From Candidatus Obscuribacterales bacterium (GTDB taxonomy: Bacteria; Cyanobacteriota; Vampirovibrionia; Obscuribacterales; Obscuribacteraceae), in assembly GCA_020054205.1 (NCBI GenBank), contig JAGVLS010000021.1, positions 62,001-126,000 of the forward strand: 64,000 nucleotides of DNA, given 5' to 3'. The notes under the pieces were generated by a model that did not search any database, was not told the DNA's origin, and was given only the letters and a program-made list of their open reading frames with translations. A program made the position numbers and the translations under genes. Below are positions 26,951-37,060 of this stretch, in pieces; position 1 is the stretch's first letter; each line of letters opens with the position of its first letter.

Positions 26951-28690
26951 ATGACATATTCCAAAACTGAAAATCAAACAAAAGCTAATTACGAAAATAT
27001 GAGCATGACTAATCTCTTGACTGACATGTTTGAAAAACATGCCTCACGTACAGCTTTATTTCTTAAAGATACAGAAAAAACAATTCAACTTACATTTAAA
27101 GATTTAGATGAAAGGGCCAAACAATTAGCTTCTTATTTGATAGAGCTAGGTATCAAGCCAAATGATCGTATTGCCATTCTTTCTGAATCAAGACCAGAAT
27201 GGGGAATTTGTTTTTTCGGCTCAATTCGCGCGGGCGCTACAGTAGTTCCATTAGATATCAAATTAATGGAAGCAGAATTTCATTCAATTCTTTCTGATTC
27301 CCAGCCAAGAATATTATTTGTTTCAGGGGAATTTTTAGCAATAGCAAAACAATTAGCTGACACGGTAAAATCAATTGAATATATATATATTGTCGAAGAA
27401 AAACAAAGCGCAGAAAAACAAAATAAAGATTCTATACAAAACATTACTTCTCTTAAAGCTAAGAAAGATTTGCCTTCAATAGACCGTAAGCAAAATGAAA
27501 CGGCATTGATTGTTTATACATCTGGAACAACCGGCAATCCTAAAGGTGTAATGGTTTCGTTTCAAAACATTCTTTTTGAAGTAATGAGCTTTGAAAATAT
27601 TATTGGTGTAAATGAAGAACTTCGTTATCTTTCTATTTTGCCACTTAACCATTTATTAGAACTTACTGCTGGCTTCATGGGTGTATTGGCTCATGGTGGT
27701 ACAGTATATTTTTGCCATACTTTATATCCTCAAGAAATTATTAAAGCAATGCGTGAATATAAAATCACAGGCATGATAGCAGTACCATTATTTTTAAAAA
27801 CCCTTAAAAGTGCAATTGAAAGAGAAATAAGACGAAAAGGTGAAGATGAATTGAAAAAGTTTACTGGAGCAATGCTCAAAGCTCCTTCTTTATCACTTTC
27901 AGAACGTCGAAAAGTGTTTCATAATATTCATGAACAATTTGGCGGTGAATTAAGTATGGTCGTTTCAGGTGGTGCTCCTTTAGATATTGATGTAGCTAAG
28001 TTTTTTGACAATATAGGCATATCAATATTACAAGGATATGGACTTACAGAAACTTCACCAGTAATATGCGTAAATCGTCTTGAAGCTAATCGCCTTGGAT
28101 CAGTTGGGCTTAAGCTTGAAGGCGTGGACGTTAAGATTGACTTGAAAGATTCAAAAGATACAGAGGGCGAGATTTTAACACGTGGACCTCATGTCATGAA
28201 AGGTTATTACAAAAGGGATGATTTGACTGCCGAAGTAATAGATGAAGAAGGCTGGTTTCACACTGGCGATTTAGGGCATTTAGACAAAGACGATTTTCTT
28301 TTTATCACTGGTAGAATAAAAAATTTAATTGTGTTGGGCGGCGGCAAAAAGGTTTTCCCAGAAGAAGTAGAAGCTGCTTTATCACAAGTGGCTAATCTAA
28401 AAGAGTTATGTATTTTAGGACAAAAGACATCTGATGGCTTTAAAGAAGGGACAGAAGAAGTAATAGCTGTAGTTGTTCCATCTGATAAATTAGCAAAAGA
28501 GTACGAAGGTAAAGAAAACGAATTACCATCTGTCATAAAAAAAGAACTAGAACCATTTTGCAATAATCTTGCTCCCTACAAACGTCCTACTCGCATTTTT
28601 TTACACCCAAATGATTTACCAAAAACAGCAACCAGAAAAGTAAAAAGAAAAGAATTACTCGACTGGCTTAAGGGCAATAATAAGGAATAG
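26951..28690 (+). CDS. Long-chain acyl-CoA synthetase (AMP-binding family)
   Basis: The protein adenylates a fatty acid with ATP and transfers the acyl group to CoA. It has the AMP-binding signature YTSGTTGNPKGVMVS, the A5 motif GYGLTETSPVI, and GWFHTGDLG, and its C-terminal lysine region is near PKTATRKVKRKEL. The length of about 579 residues is normal for FadD-type enzymes, but chain length cannot be told. I choose ATG 26951, with GGAG 12 bases upstream; ATG 26921 is 10 codons earlier with no ribosome-binding site. It is likely cotranscribed with the TPR gene that starts 5 bases after it ends. Confidence 0.93.
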   Translation: MTYSKTENQTKANYENMSMTNLLTDMFEKHASRTALFLKDTEKTIQLTFKDLDERAKQLASYLIELGIKPNDRIAILSESRPEWGICFFGSIRAGATVVPLDIKLMEAEFHSILSDSQPRILFVSGEFLAIAKQLADTVKSIEYIYIVEEKQSAEKQNKDSIQNITSLKAKKDLPSIDRKQNETALIVYTSGTTGNPKGVMVSFQNILFEVMSFENIIGVNEELRYLSILPLNHLLELTAGFMGVLAHGGTVYFCHTLYPQEIIKAMREYKITGMIAVPLFLKTLKSAIEREIRRKGEDELKKFTGAMLKAPSLSLSERRKVFHNIHEQFGGELSMVVSGGAPLDIDVAKFFDNIGISILQGYGLTETSPVICVNRLEANRLGSVGLKLEGVDVKIDLKDSKDTEGEILTRGPHVMKGYYKRDDLTAEVIDEEGWFHTGDLGHLDKDDFLFITGRIKNLIVLGGGKKVFPEEVEAALSQVANLKELCILGQKTSDGFKEGTEEVIAVVVPSDKLAKEYEGKENELPSVIKKELEPFCNNLAPYKRPTRIFLHPNDLPKTATRKVKRKELLDWLKGNNKE

Positions 28691-28694
28691 AAGT

Positions 28695-29660
28695 ATGTCC
28701 GATCGACAAAATGTTGCACAATTACTAACTAAAGCTTACGATTTACTTGAGTCTGGCGATATAAACCAAGCAATTGTGCTCGGTAAACAATTGATTGAAT
28801 TAAAACATGCAAGGGGTTTTGTAGTTATTGCTTTAGCTTACGAACAACAAGGCAACATTAACGAAGCTATTACTGTTTTAAAAGATGGAATTGCTAAAGT
28901 GCCTGGAGCATGGCCATTATGGGAATTATTGGGAAATATATATTCCGACCAAAAACAATTTCCAGAAGCATATAGCGCATACAACAAAGCTCTTTCATGT
29001 CCAAATGTAGACAAAGCATTGATTAATTACAACTTGTCAATTCTATTAAAACGCGAAGGTAAATTCGACCAAGCGCTCAGCATTTGCGAAGCAATTGATA
29101 GCATGGATTTAAAAACAAAAAAAGAAGCTTTAAAATTGTCACTGCTAAATGAATTGAGCAAATATGATGAAGTTGTTGAACTAGGCAATAAAATTATTTC
29201 CAATATTTTTGCTCAGGAGAAAATTTCAGATGACCAATTCCAAGATTTAGCTCGCACATATTCAGAAATTGGTCGAGCACATTGGCTTGGTAAATATGAT
29301 AAACAACTGACCTGGGAAAATGCCTGGCGTGCACTAGAATGGGATCGTGGCGAGCCTGGTGCTCTATGGCTAGTGAGAGAAATAATTTCCCGCAAATCAC
29401 CAAACAGTAAGTGGTTTAGCATAATTGCTAAAGGTAAATGGCACACAGCCATCGAAGCTGGAAAGCCAGCACCTTTATTTAGAACAAGTTACGAAATTGT
29501 TTGTGATACAAAAGAAGATGCGTTACAGAATGTGCAAGATTTGGAACCAGTAGAAGTTCGATCTTCAATTACGATAGAAAGTATTGAAGAAAAAGAAAAT
29601 TGTCCCGATAACCAACAAGGTGTATATTGGCGCAGCGGATATAGTTTTAGCGATAGTTAG
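28695..29660 (+). CDS. Cytosolic TPR protein
   Basis: The 321-residue protein has TPR repeats over residues ~8-200 (for example ALAYEQQGNINEAITVLKDG and WELLGNIYSDQKQFPEAYSAY) and a different C-terminal part (about 225-321) without known motifs. There is no signal peptide. It is 5 bases after the acyl-CoA synthetase gene and 15 bases before the AhpD-like gene, so the three are likely one operon; the function of the TPR protein in it is unknown. Confidence 0.85.
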   Translation: MSDRQNVAQLLTKAYDLLESGDINQAIVLGKQLIELKHARGFVVIALAYEQQGNINEAITVLKDGIAKVPGAWPLWELLGNIYSDQKQFPEAYSAYNKALSCPNVDKALINYNLSILLKREGKFDQALSICEAIDSMDLKTKKEALKLSLLNELSKYDEVVELGNKIISNIFAQEKISDDQFQDLARTYSEIGRAHWLGKYDKQLTWENAWRALEWDRGEPGALWLVREIISRKSPNSKWFSIIAKGKWHTAIEAGKPAPLFRTSYEIVCDTKEDALQNVQDLEPVEVRSSITIESIEEKENCPDNQQGVYWRSGYSFSDS

Positions 29661-29675
29661 CAAGGAGAAATGAAC

Positions 29676-30221
29676 ATGGCAAGAATACAAGCAGTGGACA
29701 GCACAAAAGCAACAGGTAAAACTAAAGAAGTGCTTGACACAGTAAATAAAAAAATGGGACGTGTTCCTAACATATTCCAGCTTATGGCGAATTCTCCTGC
29801 AGCCGTTGATGCTTATCTTAAATTCTCAGGAGCATTAGCTGAAGGTACATTAGATCCTAAAACACGAGAACTAATTTCAATCACTGTAGCGGAAATAAAC
29901 ATATGTGAATATTGTTTATCTGCACACACAGCAATTGGCAAAATGGTCGGGCTATCTGATGAAGAGTTAAAATTAGCTCGTTCACAAAGTGCAAAGGATA
30001 AAAAAGCAGATGAAATTCTTTCTTTTGTGCACAATTTGATTTTACGACGCGGGGACGTGAGCGATGCAGATATGGAATCATTGCGTGAAGTGGGAGTGAC
30101 TGACGGAGAAATTGCTGAAATAGTTGCTAATGTTGCTCTTAACGAATTCACTAATTATTTCAATTTAGTAGCTAAAACAGAAGTGGATTTTCCTAAAGTA
30201 CCGGTATCTTTTCCTGCTTAA
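29676..30221 (+). CDS. AhpD-like / carboxymuconolactone decarboxylase family protein
   Basis: The 181-residue protein is a peroxidase-like member of the AhpD family. Its redox site is CEYCLSAHTAIG, the CxxC...H pattern used by AhpD for thiol-dependent peroxide reduction. The N-terminal GRVPNIFQLMANSP segment is also typical. I start at ATG 29676, with AAGGAG 8 bases upstream; the in-frame ATG at 29670 is only 2 bases from that site. It ends the acyl-CoA synthetase operon and overlaps the tail of the converging TPR gene by 4 bases. Confidence 0.9.
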   Translation: MARIQAVDSTKATGKTKEVLDTVNKKMGRVPNIFQLMANSPAAVDAYLKFSGALAEGTLDPKTRELISITVAEINICEYCLSAHTAIGKMVGLSDEELKLARSQSAKDKKADEILSFVHNLILRRGDVSDADMESLREVGVTDGEIAEIVANVALNEFTNYFNLVAKTEVDFPKVPVSFPA

Positions 30222-31594
30222 TTCAACTGGCTTAGCAGGCGCGTTACTTGCATAATACCAAAGCGATCTGATTCATCCTCATATATTTTCTGAGCAGATT
30301 GCAAGTCATTTATTGCGCCTTGCTTGTCGCCATTTTTTGCTTTTGCTTGTCCTCTCAACCTAAAGGCTGCTGCCATTTTTGAGTCAAGGGTAATTGCTTG
30401 CGAAAAATCCGCTATGGCTTCATCAAGAGCACCAGATTTGCTGTATTGCGTACCACGATTTAAATAAATAGCTGGATCATTTGGATCAATTGCTATAGCA
30501 CTACTAAAGTCAGCGATAGCTTGATGCCACTTCCCTTCATCTGCATAAATAAGTCCCCGACAAATATAATGTCGCTTATCTTTACCTCCTGGCATAGAAA
30601 TTGCTGTATTTAAATCATCAAGGGCTTTTTGAGATTTTCTCAATTCAAAGTATGCTTGAGCTCTACGAAAAAAGCTATCTGAAGATTTTGGCTTTTTTGC
30701 AATACATTTATTTAAGTCATTAATTGCTTTAACAAAATTACCAAGTCTAATGTAAGCATGCGCCCGATCAGAAAGTACTTCTTCTGATTGAGGATTTAAA
30801 GCAATTGCACGATTAAAATCATTGACAGCATTATTACAAAGTCCAATATCCATATACACTTTGCCGCGATTAGCATATTGAGCTGCTTTAGAAGTCCCTT
30901 TGTCTAATTTAATAGCATAAGTATAGTCTCTGGCTGCTTCATTTGAATTACCAATTTCTTGATTAACAGTTGCACGCCAATGAATAAGTTTGGGATCTAA
31001 TTTAATAGCCTTATCCAAATCAGCAAAGCACAAATCAAATTTTCTCAGTTGCCGATAATGCAATGCCCGCATCAAATAAATCTGAGATTTAGTATCATCC
31101 AACTTAATTGCTTCGCTTAAATCATCTATAACTTTATCTATTTGTCCAAGAGCATCCCATGTAGAAGCCCTAAACAAATAAGCATTAGCATATTTAGGAT
31201 CTAACTTAATTGCTTGGTTTAATTGTTCAATAGCTCCATCATAATTTTTCAAATAATATAGAGCACGCCCATAATCATATAATAATGAAGGGTTAGAGCT
31301 ATCTATTTTACTTGCTTGAGCAAGATCGTTTGCTGCCTCTATATAATCACTTTTTGCATAATGAGCTAATCCTCGCCCAATTAATGCTTTTAGATTAGAA
31401 GGATCAGCCTCTAGAGCTAAACTAAACTGCTCAATAGCTAATTTATATTGTTTTTGCCGTAAATTCCTTTCGCCTAACTTTACAGTTTTTAGGGTTTTCA
31501 CATCTGCTTGGCTAGATAATGCAGGCATTTCTTTGATGGACAAACAAGTCATCAATGCTATTGAAATTACAGTGATTTTTTTCAAATTTATCAT
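30218..31594 (-). CDS. Exported TPR-repeat protein
   Basis: The 458-residue protein has a signal peptide (residues ~8-28), then about twelve TPR units up to the C-terminus (residues ~32-440), many of the AIxDFxxAIxLDP type. The regular 34-residue spacing suggests recent internal duplication. It is expected to work as a protein-binding scaffold in the envelope. It stands alone and ends inside the last codons of the converging AhpD-like gene. Confidence 0.9.
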   Translation of the reverse strand: MINLKKITVISIALMTCLSIKEMPALSSQADVKTLKTVKLGERNLRQKQYKLAIEQFSLALEADPSNLKALIGRGLAHYAKSDYIEAANDLAQASKIDSSNPSLLYDYGRALYYLKNYDGAIEQLNQAIKLDPKYANAYLFRASTWDALGQIDKVIDDLSEAIKLDDTKSQIYLMRALHYRQLRKFDLCFADLDKAIKLDPKLIHWRATVNQEIGNSNEAARDYTYAIKLDKGTSKAAQYANRGKVYMDIGLCNNAVNDFNRAIALNPQSEEVLSDRAHAYIRLGNFVKAINDLNKCIAKKPKSSDSFFRRAQAYFELRKSQKALDDLNTAISMPGGKDKRHYICRGLIYADEGKWHQAIADFSSAIAIDPNDPAIYLNRGTQYSKSGALDEAIADFSQAITLDSKMAAAFRLRGQAKAKNGDKQGAINDLQSAQKIYEDESDRFGIMQVTRLLSQLN

Positions 31595-31700
31595 CTAAAT
31601 CAATTGTGCCCGGTATCAAGCTTAATTATTAGGCTTTACTACCTTTCAAATATTTATTAAGGATAGATTGCGTTAAGAGAGCCAATATATTGAATAGGTG

Positions 31701-31726
31701 TATAATTAAATGACGGACCAGTCAGT
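31701..31726 (+). promoter_or_regulatory. tetR promoter -10 with TetR-type operator
   Basis: A TATAAT (31701-31706) is followed by ACGGACCAGTCAGT (31713-31726). This 14-base stretch is a dyad of the form AC-n-GAC-nn-GTC-n-GT: all mismatches to its reverse complement fall on the n positions. It covers the expected transcription start, 14 bases before the tetR ATG, so autorepression is likely. No good -35 box is seen at the usual spacing. Confidence 0.6.
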
Positions 31727-31739
31727 TAATTAATTAAAT

Positions 31740-32414
31740 ATGACAACAACATTTGCTAAAAACCCGCTTAGACAGCCGGGTAGACCAAAAGATTTATCTT
31801 TAACCAAGCGCCGCAAAGAAGAAATTTTAGAAGCGGCTGCACGTATTTTTGCCCGGGAAGGTTATCCAAATACTGATTTGCAAGTAATTGCTAGCGAACT
31901 TGGTGTTGCCAAAGGAACGCTTTATCGTTATTTCCCTAGCAAACAAGAATTATTCTTAGCTTCTGTTGATAGAGGCATGCAGACTTTAACAAATCAAGTA
32001 AAAGAAAGTATGTCTGACATTGAAGATCCGCTAGATAAAATTAGAATAGCTACAAAAACATACTTTTCTTTTTTTGATGATCATCCAGAACTAATTGAAT
32101 TAATTGCCCAAGAAAGAGCTGAATTTAAAGATCGCAAAAAGCCAACTTATTTTGAATACAGGGAAGCTAATATGGGTTTTTGGTTTGATCTTTTTTCCGA
32201 CCTAATTGCCAAAGACAGAATTAGAAATATTAAAGTAGAAAAAATTATCACTACATTAAGTAATTTAGTTTATGGAACTATGTACACAACATATTTCATT
32301 GGTCACAGGAAATCACTTGTTTCACAAACAGATGATATTTTGGATATTGTATTTCAAGGTATTTTAAGCCCAAGTGAACGTAATTCTTTTAAAAGCAAAA
32401 AGAGTAAGGAGTAA
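31740..32414 (+). CDS. TetR-family repressor of the RND operon
   Basis: The 224-residue protein has the TetR N-terminal helix-turn-helix (residues ~26-72): RKEEILEAAARIFAREGY, then VIASELGVAKGTLYRYFPSKQELF. The C-terminal part is the variable ligand-binding and dimer domain. It is followed after 3 bases by the RND adaptor gene, and a TetR-like operator overlaps its own promoter, so it probably controls the efflux operon by substrate-triggered derepression. The ligand is unknown. Confidence 0.93.
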   Translation: MTTTFAKNPLRQPGRPKDLSLTKRRKEEILEAAARIFAREGYPNTDLQVIASELGVAKGTLYRYFPSKQELFLASVDRGMQTLTNQVKESMSDIEDPLDKIRIATKTYFSFFDDHPELIELIAQERAEFKDRKKPTYFEYREANMGFWFDLFSDLIAKDRIRNIKVEKIITTLSNLVYGTMYTTYFIGHRKSLVSQTDDILDIVFQGILSPSERNSFKSKKSKE

Positions 32415-32417
32415 AAA

Positions 32418-33875
32418 ATGGACGTAGATTTTACTCCTCAAGCTAAGACTGCCAACACTAATAAAGTATCTGGTATTAAACAATCTCTTAATACTGTTTT
32501 CAACCTAGATGGAAAGAAATTTCCCGTGAATCCTGACAGCAAACGCTTTTTACTTATTGTGTTTGCAGTAGCAGCGGCAGTGGTTATTATTGGCACAATT
32601 GGATTTTTTGTTTTCAATAAACCAGCCAATAAGAAACAACCCGTTATGACTGTGAGCTATGAAACTGCAGATTATCATCCAATAAAAAGAACCTTGTCAA
32701 TAAATGGCTCTGTGTCTGCGTGGGATCCACTTTCTATTGGCTCTGAAGTTAATGGACTTAGAATAGATTCTGTACGCGTAGAAGAAGGAATGCATGTTAA
32801 GAAGGGTGATATTCTTGCTACACTAAACTCTTCTGTTCTACAAGCACAATTAGAACAAGAGCAAGCTAGATTCTTAGCTAGCAAAGCCAGTTTGTCAAAA
32901 GCTATCCAACCAAATCGCAGAGAAGATATAAATGCATTGAGAGCACAATTATCTCAAGCAAAAGCTACTGTTGCACAAGAGCAGGCAGTATTAATTCGGT
33001 CCAAATCAAACGCTGCCAATGCTAGAGCAAATGCCGATCGCTACACTGATTTAGCTAGACAAGGTGCTATTAGCCAAATGGAAGCAGACAATAAAGCAAC
33101 TGAAGCTATAGCGGCAACAGCAGAAGTGACTAATGCAGAAAAGCGAGTAGAGGCTGCACATTTTGCTCAAAAGCAAGCAGAAGAACGCTTAAATATGGCT
33201 GTTAGTGGTGGCAGATATGAAGATGTTTTGATGTCACAAGCAAGTGTAAAAGAAACACAAGCTCGCGTCAAACAATTAGCTGCCCAAGTTGAACAAACTA
33301 TTATTCGGGCTCCTGATGATGGACAAATTGTCAAACGAGATGCCCATCTAGGTGAAATTACATCTGCTGGTAAAACATTGTTTTCTATGGTCCGCGATAA
33401 TCGTCTGGAATTAAGAGCACAAGCGCCAGAAGTTGATTTGCCTAAAATTAAGTCTGGACAAAATGTTCAAATAACCTCTGGTACCGATAATCAAGTTAAT
33501 TTCACTGGCAAAGTGCGCGAGATTAGTCCATTAGTAGATCCAAGCACACGCTTAGGAACAATACGTATAGATATACCAAATGGTTCTTACATTTATCCAG
33601 GCATGTTTTTCCACGGCACAATAGAGCTAGGAGAAGACAGAGCGATAACATTACCTACATCAGCTGTATTATCTAATGATGATGGTTCACAAGTATTTGT
33701 TTTAAAACCCGATGATACTGTTCAAAGTCGGGTGGTAGCAACTGGCAGCCATGATGGCAAACAAGTTGAAATCATTTCGGGATTAAATACTGGCGAAAAA
33801 GTTGTGGTATTAGGTGCAGGCTTTTTGAAAGATGGTGATCTTGTTAGAGTTAGCTCTAACAACTTTGACAAATGA
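32418..33875 (+). CDS. RND efflux periplasmic adaptor (membrane fusion protein)
   Basis: This 485-residue protein links the inner-membrane RND pump to an outer-membrane channel. A long cytosolic N-terminus precedes one membrane segment (residues ~43-66). Then come a lipoyl/biotinyl half-motif (SVRVEEGMHVKKGDILATL), a long coiled coil (about residues 145-290) and the returning half (RAPDDGQIVKRDAHLGEI), followed by beta-barrel and membrane-proximal domains. The coiled coil is long and rich in alanine, like HlyD-type adaptors. A clear ribosome-binding site (AAGGAG) precedes the ATG. Confidence 0.95.
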   Translation: MDVDFTPQAKTANTNKVSGIKQSLNTVFNLDGKKFPVNPDSKRFLLIVFAVAAAVVIIGTIGFFVFNKPANKKQPVMTVSYETADYHPIKRTLSINGSVSAWDPLSIGSEVNGLRIDSVRVEEGMHVKKGDILATLNSSVLQAQLEQEQARFLASKASLSKAIQPNRREDINALRAQLSQAKATVAQEQAVLIRSKSNAANARANADRYTDLARQGAISQMEADNKATEAIAATAEVTNAEKRVEAAHFAQKQAEERLNMAVSGGRYEDVLMSQASVKETQARVKQLAAQVEQTIIRAPDDGQIVKRDAHLGEITSAGKTLFSMVRDNRLELRAQAPEVDLPKIKSGQNVQITSGTDNQVNFTGKVREISPLVDPSTRLGTIRIDIPNGSYIYPGMFFHGTIELGEDRAITLPTSAVLSNDDGSQVFVLKPDDTVQSRVVATGSHDGKQVEIISGLNTGEKVVVLGAGFLKDGDLVRVSSNNFDK

Positions 33876-33879
33876 TATT

Positions 33880-36800
33880 ATGCAATCCAATTCAAATTCA
33901 TACAGCTCTAATTTATCTTCTTGGTCAATAAGGAATCCTGTTCCTACTTTAGTTTTGTTTTTAGTTATTACCATCATGGGCTTGTTCGCCTTCAGCTCAA
34001 TTGGCATTGACGAAAATCCAAATATAGACCTTCCTATTGTTTCCGTTATTGTCACCCAAATGGGTGCAGCGCCTTCGGAATTAGAAACACAAGTCACACG
34101 TAAAATTGAAGATTCAATTGCTGGTATTGGCAATATCAAACACATTACATCAACCATCACTGATGGAGCTTCTCAAACAGGCATTGAATTTGTACTTGGA
34201 ACCAATACCGACAGAGCTGTAAATGATGTCCGAGATGCAGTAACGAAAATCAGGCAACAATTACCCCAGGGAATTGATGAGCCTATTATTCAAAGGGTTG
34301 ATTTTGTTGGCGGTCCTTTTGTCACTTATTCAGTGTCTTCCCAAAAACGATCGGTAGGGGAGCTTAGCTGGCTTGTAGATAATGATATTGCCCGCGTTTT
34401 ACTTTCTGTTCCTGGCGTTGGGCAAGTACAACGCTCAGGTGGTGTAGATCGCGAGGTGCGTATAAATCTTGACCCAACACGACTAGAAGCTGTCGGAGTG
34501 ACAGCTGATTTGGTAAATAGCCAAATCAGAGCTTTAAATATTGATTTGCCAGGTGGAAGAGGAGAAGTAGGTGCAAAAGAACAATCAATCCGTACTTTAG
34601 GTAGCGCTCCTTCAGTTGCTCAATTAGCTCAAACACAAATTGCTTTACCAAATGGACATTTTGCTCGTTTAGATACTTTAGGAAGCGTTACTGATGGCAC
34701 GTCTGAGCAAAGACAGATGGCATTGCTAAATGGAAAGCCAATTGTAGCTTTATCAATTGTTCGTAGCGTAGGCAGCAATTTAGTCGATGTAGAAAATGCT
34801 GTTGACGCTCAGCTAACAAAATTGAGAAAAATATTGCCAGCAGATGTAACACTAGAAAAAATTCGCACAAATGGTAAATACATCAGAGAATCATATGCTG
34901 CTTCATTAGAATCACTAGTAATTGGTGCAGTACTAGCTGTAATTGTAGTTTGGTTATTTTTAAAAGATTGGCGAGCAACTGGTATATCAAGCTTGGCTAT
35001 TCCTTTATCTATTATCCCAACATTTGCCGTTATGCAATGGTGCAATTTCACTTTAAATAATATGTCATTATTGGGACTGGCACTGGTAATTGGAATATTA
35101 GTAGATGATGCTATTGTAGAAATTGAAAATATTGTTCGTCATATTACACTAGGCAAAAAACCTTATCAGGCAGCAATGGATGCAGCTGATGAAATAGCCT
35201 TAGCCGTAGTAGCAACAACCATGACAGTGATTGTTGTTTTTGTGCCAGTAGCATTTATGGGTGGAATACCGGGGCAATTTTTTAAACAATTTGGACTAAC
35301 TGTAGCTGTAGCAGTTTTATTTTCATTGTTAGTAGCACGTATGTTAACCCCAATGATGGCTGCTTACTTAATGAAAGAAATAAAAGAAGAGCATAAAGAA
35401 AGCAAAATGCTTGCTATTTACAATAAAACATTGCAATGGGCATTGTCTCATCGCATATTATCTGTTGTTACTGGAATAGTTTTATTTGTGGTAAGCATTG
35501 GGCTTTTCCGCATGATGCCAACAGCATTAGTAGCAAATATCGATAGAGAAGAAACTTTGCTTACTGCTGAATTACCTCCTGGATCAACTATCACTGATAC
35601 AGAACAAGCTGTTGCCGATGCTACAAATATTATACGTAAACACAAAGAAGTCATAAGAGTATTTGCTACTATTGGTGCTCCCACAAGCGCTCGCAGAAGT
35701 TCTGCTGGAAATCAGGGAGAAGTTAATAAGGCTAATTTATATATAGTTTTAACTCCTCGCCATGACAGAAATTTGTCCCAACAACAATTCGAAGACAAAG
35801 TACGAAAAGAGCTTGATCAAATTCCTGGTGTACGCCTAGGCTTTGCTCGCTCTATAAGAGCATCTGGAAAACCATTAAGCATTGCTTTAACCAGCGACGA
35901 TCCAAAAGAACTAGAGGCAGCTTCGGATGCATTATTAGCTCAAGCTAGAAACATAAAAGGACTATATGATGTCACATCTAGTGCTTCTTTGTTGCGCCCA
36001 GAAATTATTGTTCAGCCTGATTTTGCCCGAGCGGCCGAACAAGGTGTTTCTGTTTATTCTATTGCTCGCACAGCACTCATTGCAACTTTAGGAGATACTG
36101 AAGCAAATTTGGCTAAATTCAATTTGACAGACAGACAAATCAATGTGCGTGTAGAACTTGATCCTCGTTATCGACATGACTTACAAATAATTGGCAACTT
36201 GCAGGTGTTAGGCTCCAATGGCAAAATGATTCCTTTGCGTAGCGTAGCTTCAATAAAATTTGGCAGTGGTCCATTTGAAATTGCTCGCTTCGATCGACAA
36301 AGACAAGTAACAATAGACGCTGGTATTGAAACAACAATGACTTTAGGGCAAGCATTGGATGCTATTCATAAATTACCAGCCTACAAAAGCTTACCTCCTT
36401 CTATAAAAGAACAACCGTTGGGAGATGCTGAAATTCAAAGAGATGTATTTTCAGGTTTTGCTTCTGCTATTAGCTTTGCTATCTTATTAATTTATGCTGT
36501 ACTAGTTTTATTATTTGGTAATTTTTTCCATCCCTTAACTATTATGGTTTCATTACCATTGTCTTTGTGTGGTGCTCTTATTGCACTAGTAATTTTTGGT
36601 CAGCCCTTAGGTATGTACGCTCTTATCGGAATTGTGATGTTAATGGGATTGGTTACTAAGAATGCAATTTTATTAGTAGAATATTGCATAATGTCTATGA
36701 AAAATGGCATGGGACAGCGTGAAGCTATTATGGCTGCCGGTGCTACCCGCATGCGTCCAATTCTAATGACGACTGTCGCTATGATTGCTGGTATGTTACC

Positions 36801-37014
36801 TATAGCCTTAGGTTTTGGTGCAGGCTCTGAAGCACGAGCACCGATGGGACTAGCTGTCATTGGTGGCTTAATAACATCAACTTTATTAACTTTAGTTTTA
36901 GTACCTGTGGTATTTACTTATCTCGATGATGCACAAAATTGGTTTGGTCGCTTTTTACCAAAACCAGATAACACTGAAAATAAATCTTCTGAACAGATCA
37001 GTGCTACACATTAA
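33880..37014 (+). CDS. RND multidrug efflux pump (HAE1/AcrB type)
   Basis: This is a proton-driven tripartite pump subunit of 1,044 residues, with twelve membrane segments and two large periplasmic loops. I start at ATG 33880, 4 bases after the adaptor stop, because the upstream frame overlaps the adaptor. The proton-relay pair is D409-D410 in GILVDDAIVEIEN (AcrB D407/D408), and the TM10 lysine is K927 in GLVTKNAILLVEY. No TolC-type outer-membrane gene accompanies it, so it must use one encoded elsewhere. The tandem kinase genes follow after 46 bases. Confidence 0.96.
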   Translation: MQSNSNSYSSNLSSWSIRNPVPTLVLFLVITIMGLFAFSSIGIDENPNIDLPIVSVIVTQMGAAPSELETQVTRKIEDSIAGIGNIKHITSTITDGASQTGIEFVLGTNTDRAVNDVRDAVTKIRQQLPQGIDEPIIQRVDFVGGPFVTYSVSSQKRSVGELSWLVDNDIARVLLSVPGVGQVQRSGGVDREVRINLDPTRLEAVGVTADLVNSQIRALNIDLPGGRGEVGAKEQSIRTLGSAPSVAQLAQTQIALPNGHFARLDTLGSVTDGTSEQRQMALLNGKPIVALSIVRSVGSNLVDVENAVDAQLTKLRKILPADVTLEKIRTNGKYIRESYAASLESLVIGAVLAVIVVWLFLKDWRATGISSLAIPLSIIPTFAVMQWCNFTLNNMSLLGLALVIGILVDDAIVEIENIVRHITLGKKPYQAAMDAADEIALAVVATTMTVIVVFVPVAFMGGIPGQFFKQFGLTVAVAVLFSLLVARMLTPMMAAYLMKEIKEEHKESKMLAIYNKTLQWALSHRILSVVTGIVLFVVSIGLFRMMPTALVANIDREETLLTAELPPGSTITDTEQAVADATNIIRKHKEVIRVFATIGAPTSARRSSAGNQGEVNKANLYIVLTPRHDRNLSQQQFEDKVRKELDQIPGVRLGFARSIRASGKPLSIALTSDDPKELEAASDALLAQARNIKGLYDVTSSASLLRPEIIVQPDFARAAEQGVSVYSIARTALIATLGDTEANLAKFNLTDRQINVRVELDPRYRHDLQIIGNLQVLGSNGKMIPLRSVASIKFGSGPFEIARFDRQRQVTIDAGIETTMTLGQALDAIHKLPAYKSLPPSIKEQPLGDAEIQRDVFSGFASAISFAILLIYAVLVLLFGNFFHPLTIMVSLPLSLCGALIALVIFGQPLGMYALIGIVMLMGLVTKNAILLVEYCIMSMKNGMGQREAIMAAGATRMRPILMTTVAMIAGMLPIALGFGAGSEARAPMGLAVIGGLITSTLLTLVLVPVVFTYLDDAQNWFGRFLPKPDNTENKSSEQISATH

Positions 37015-37060
37015 TCTCATGAATTAAGATAGTATAATCTCTGATTTATTCATATTAGCA

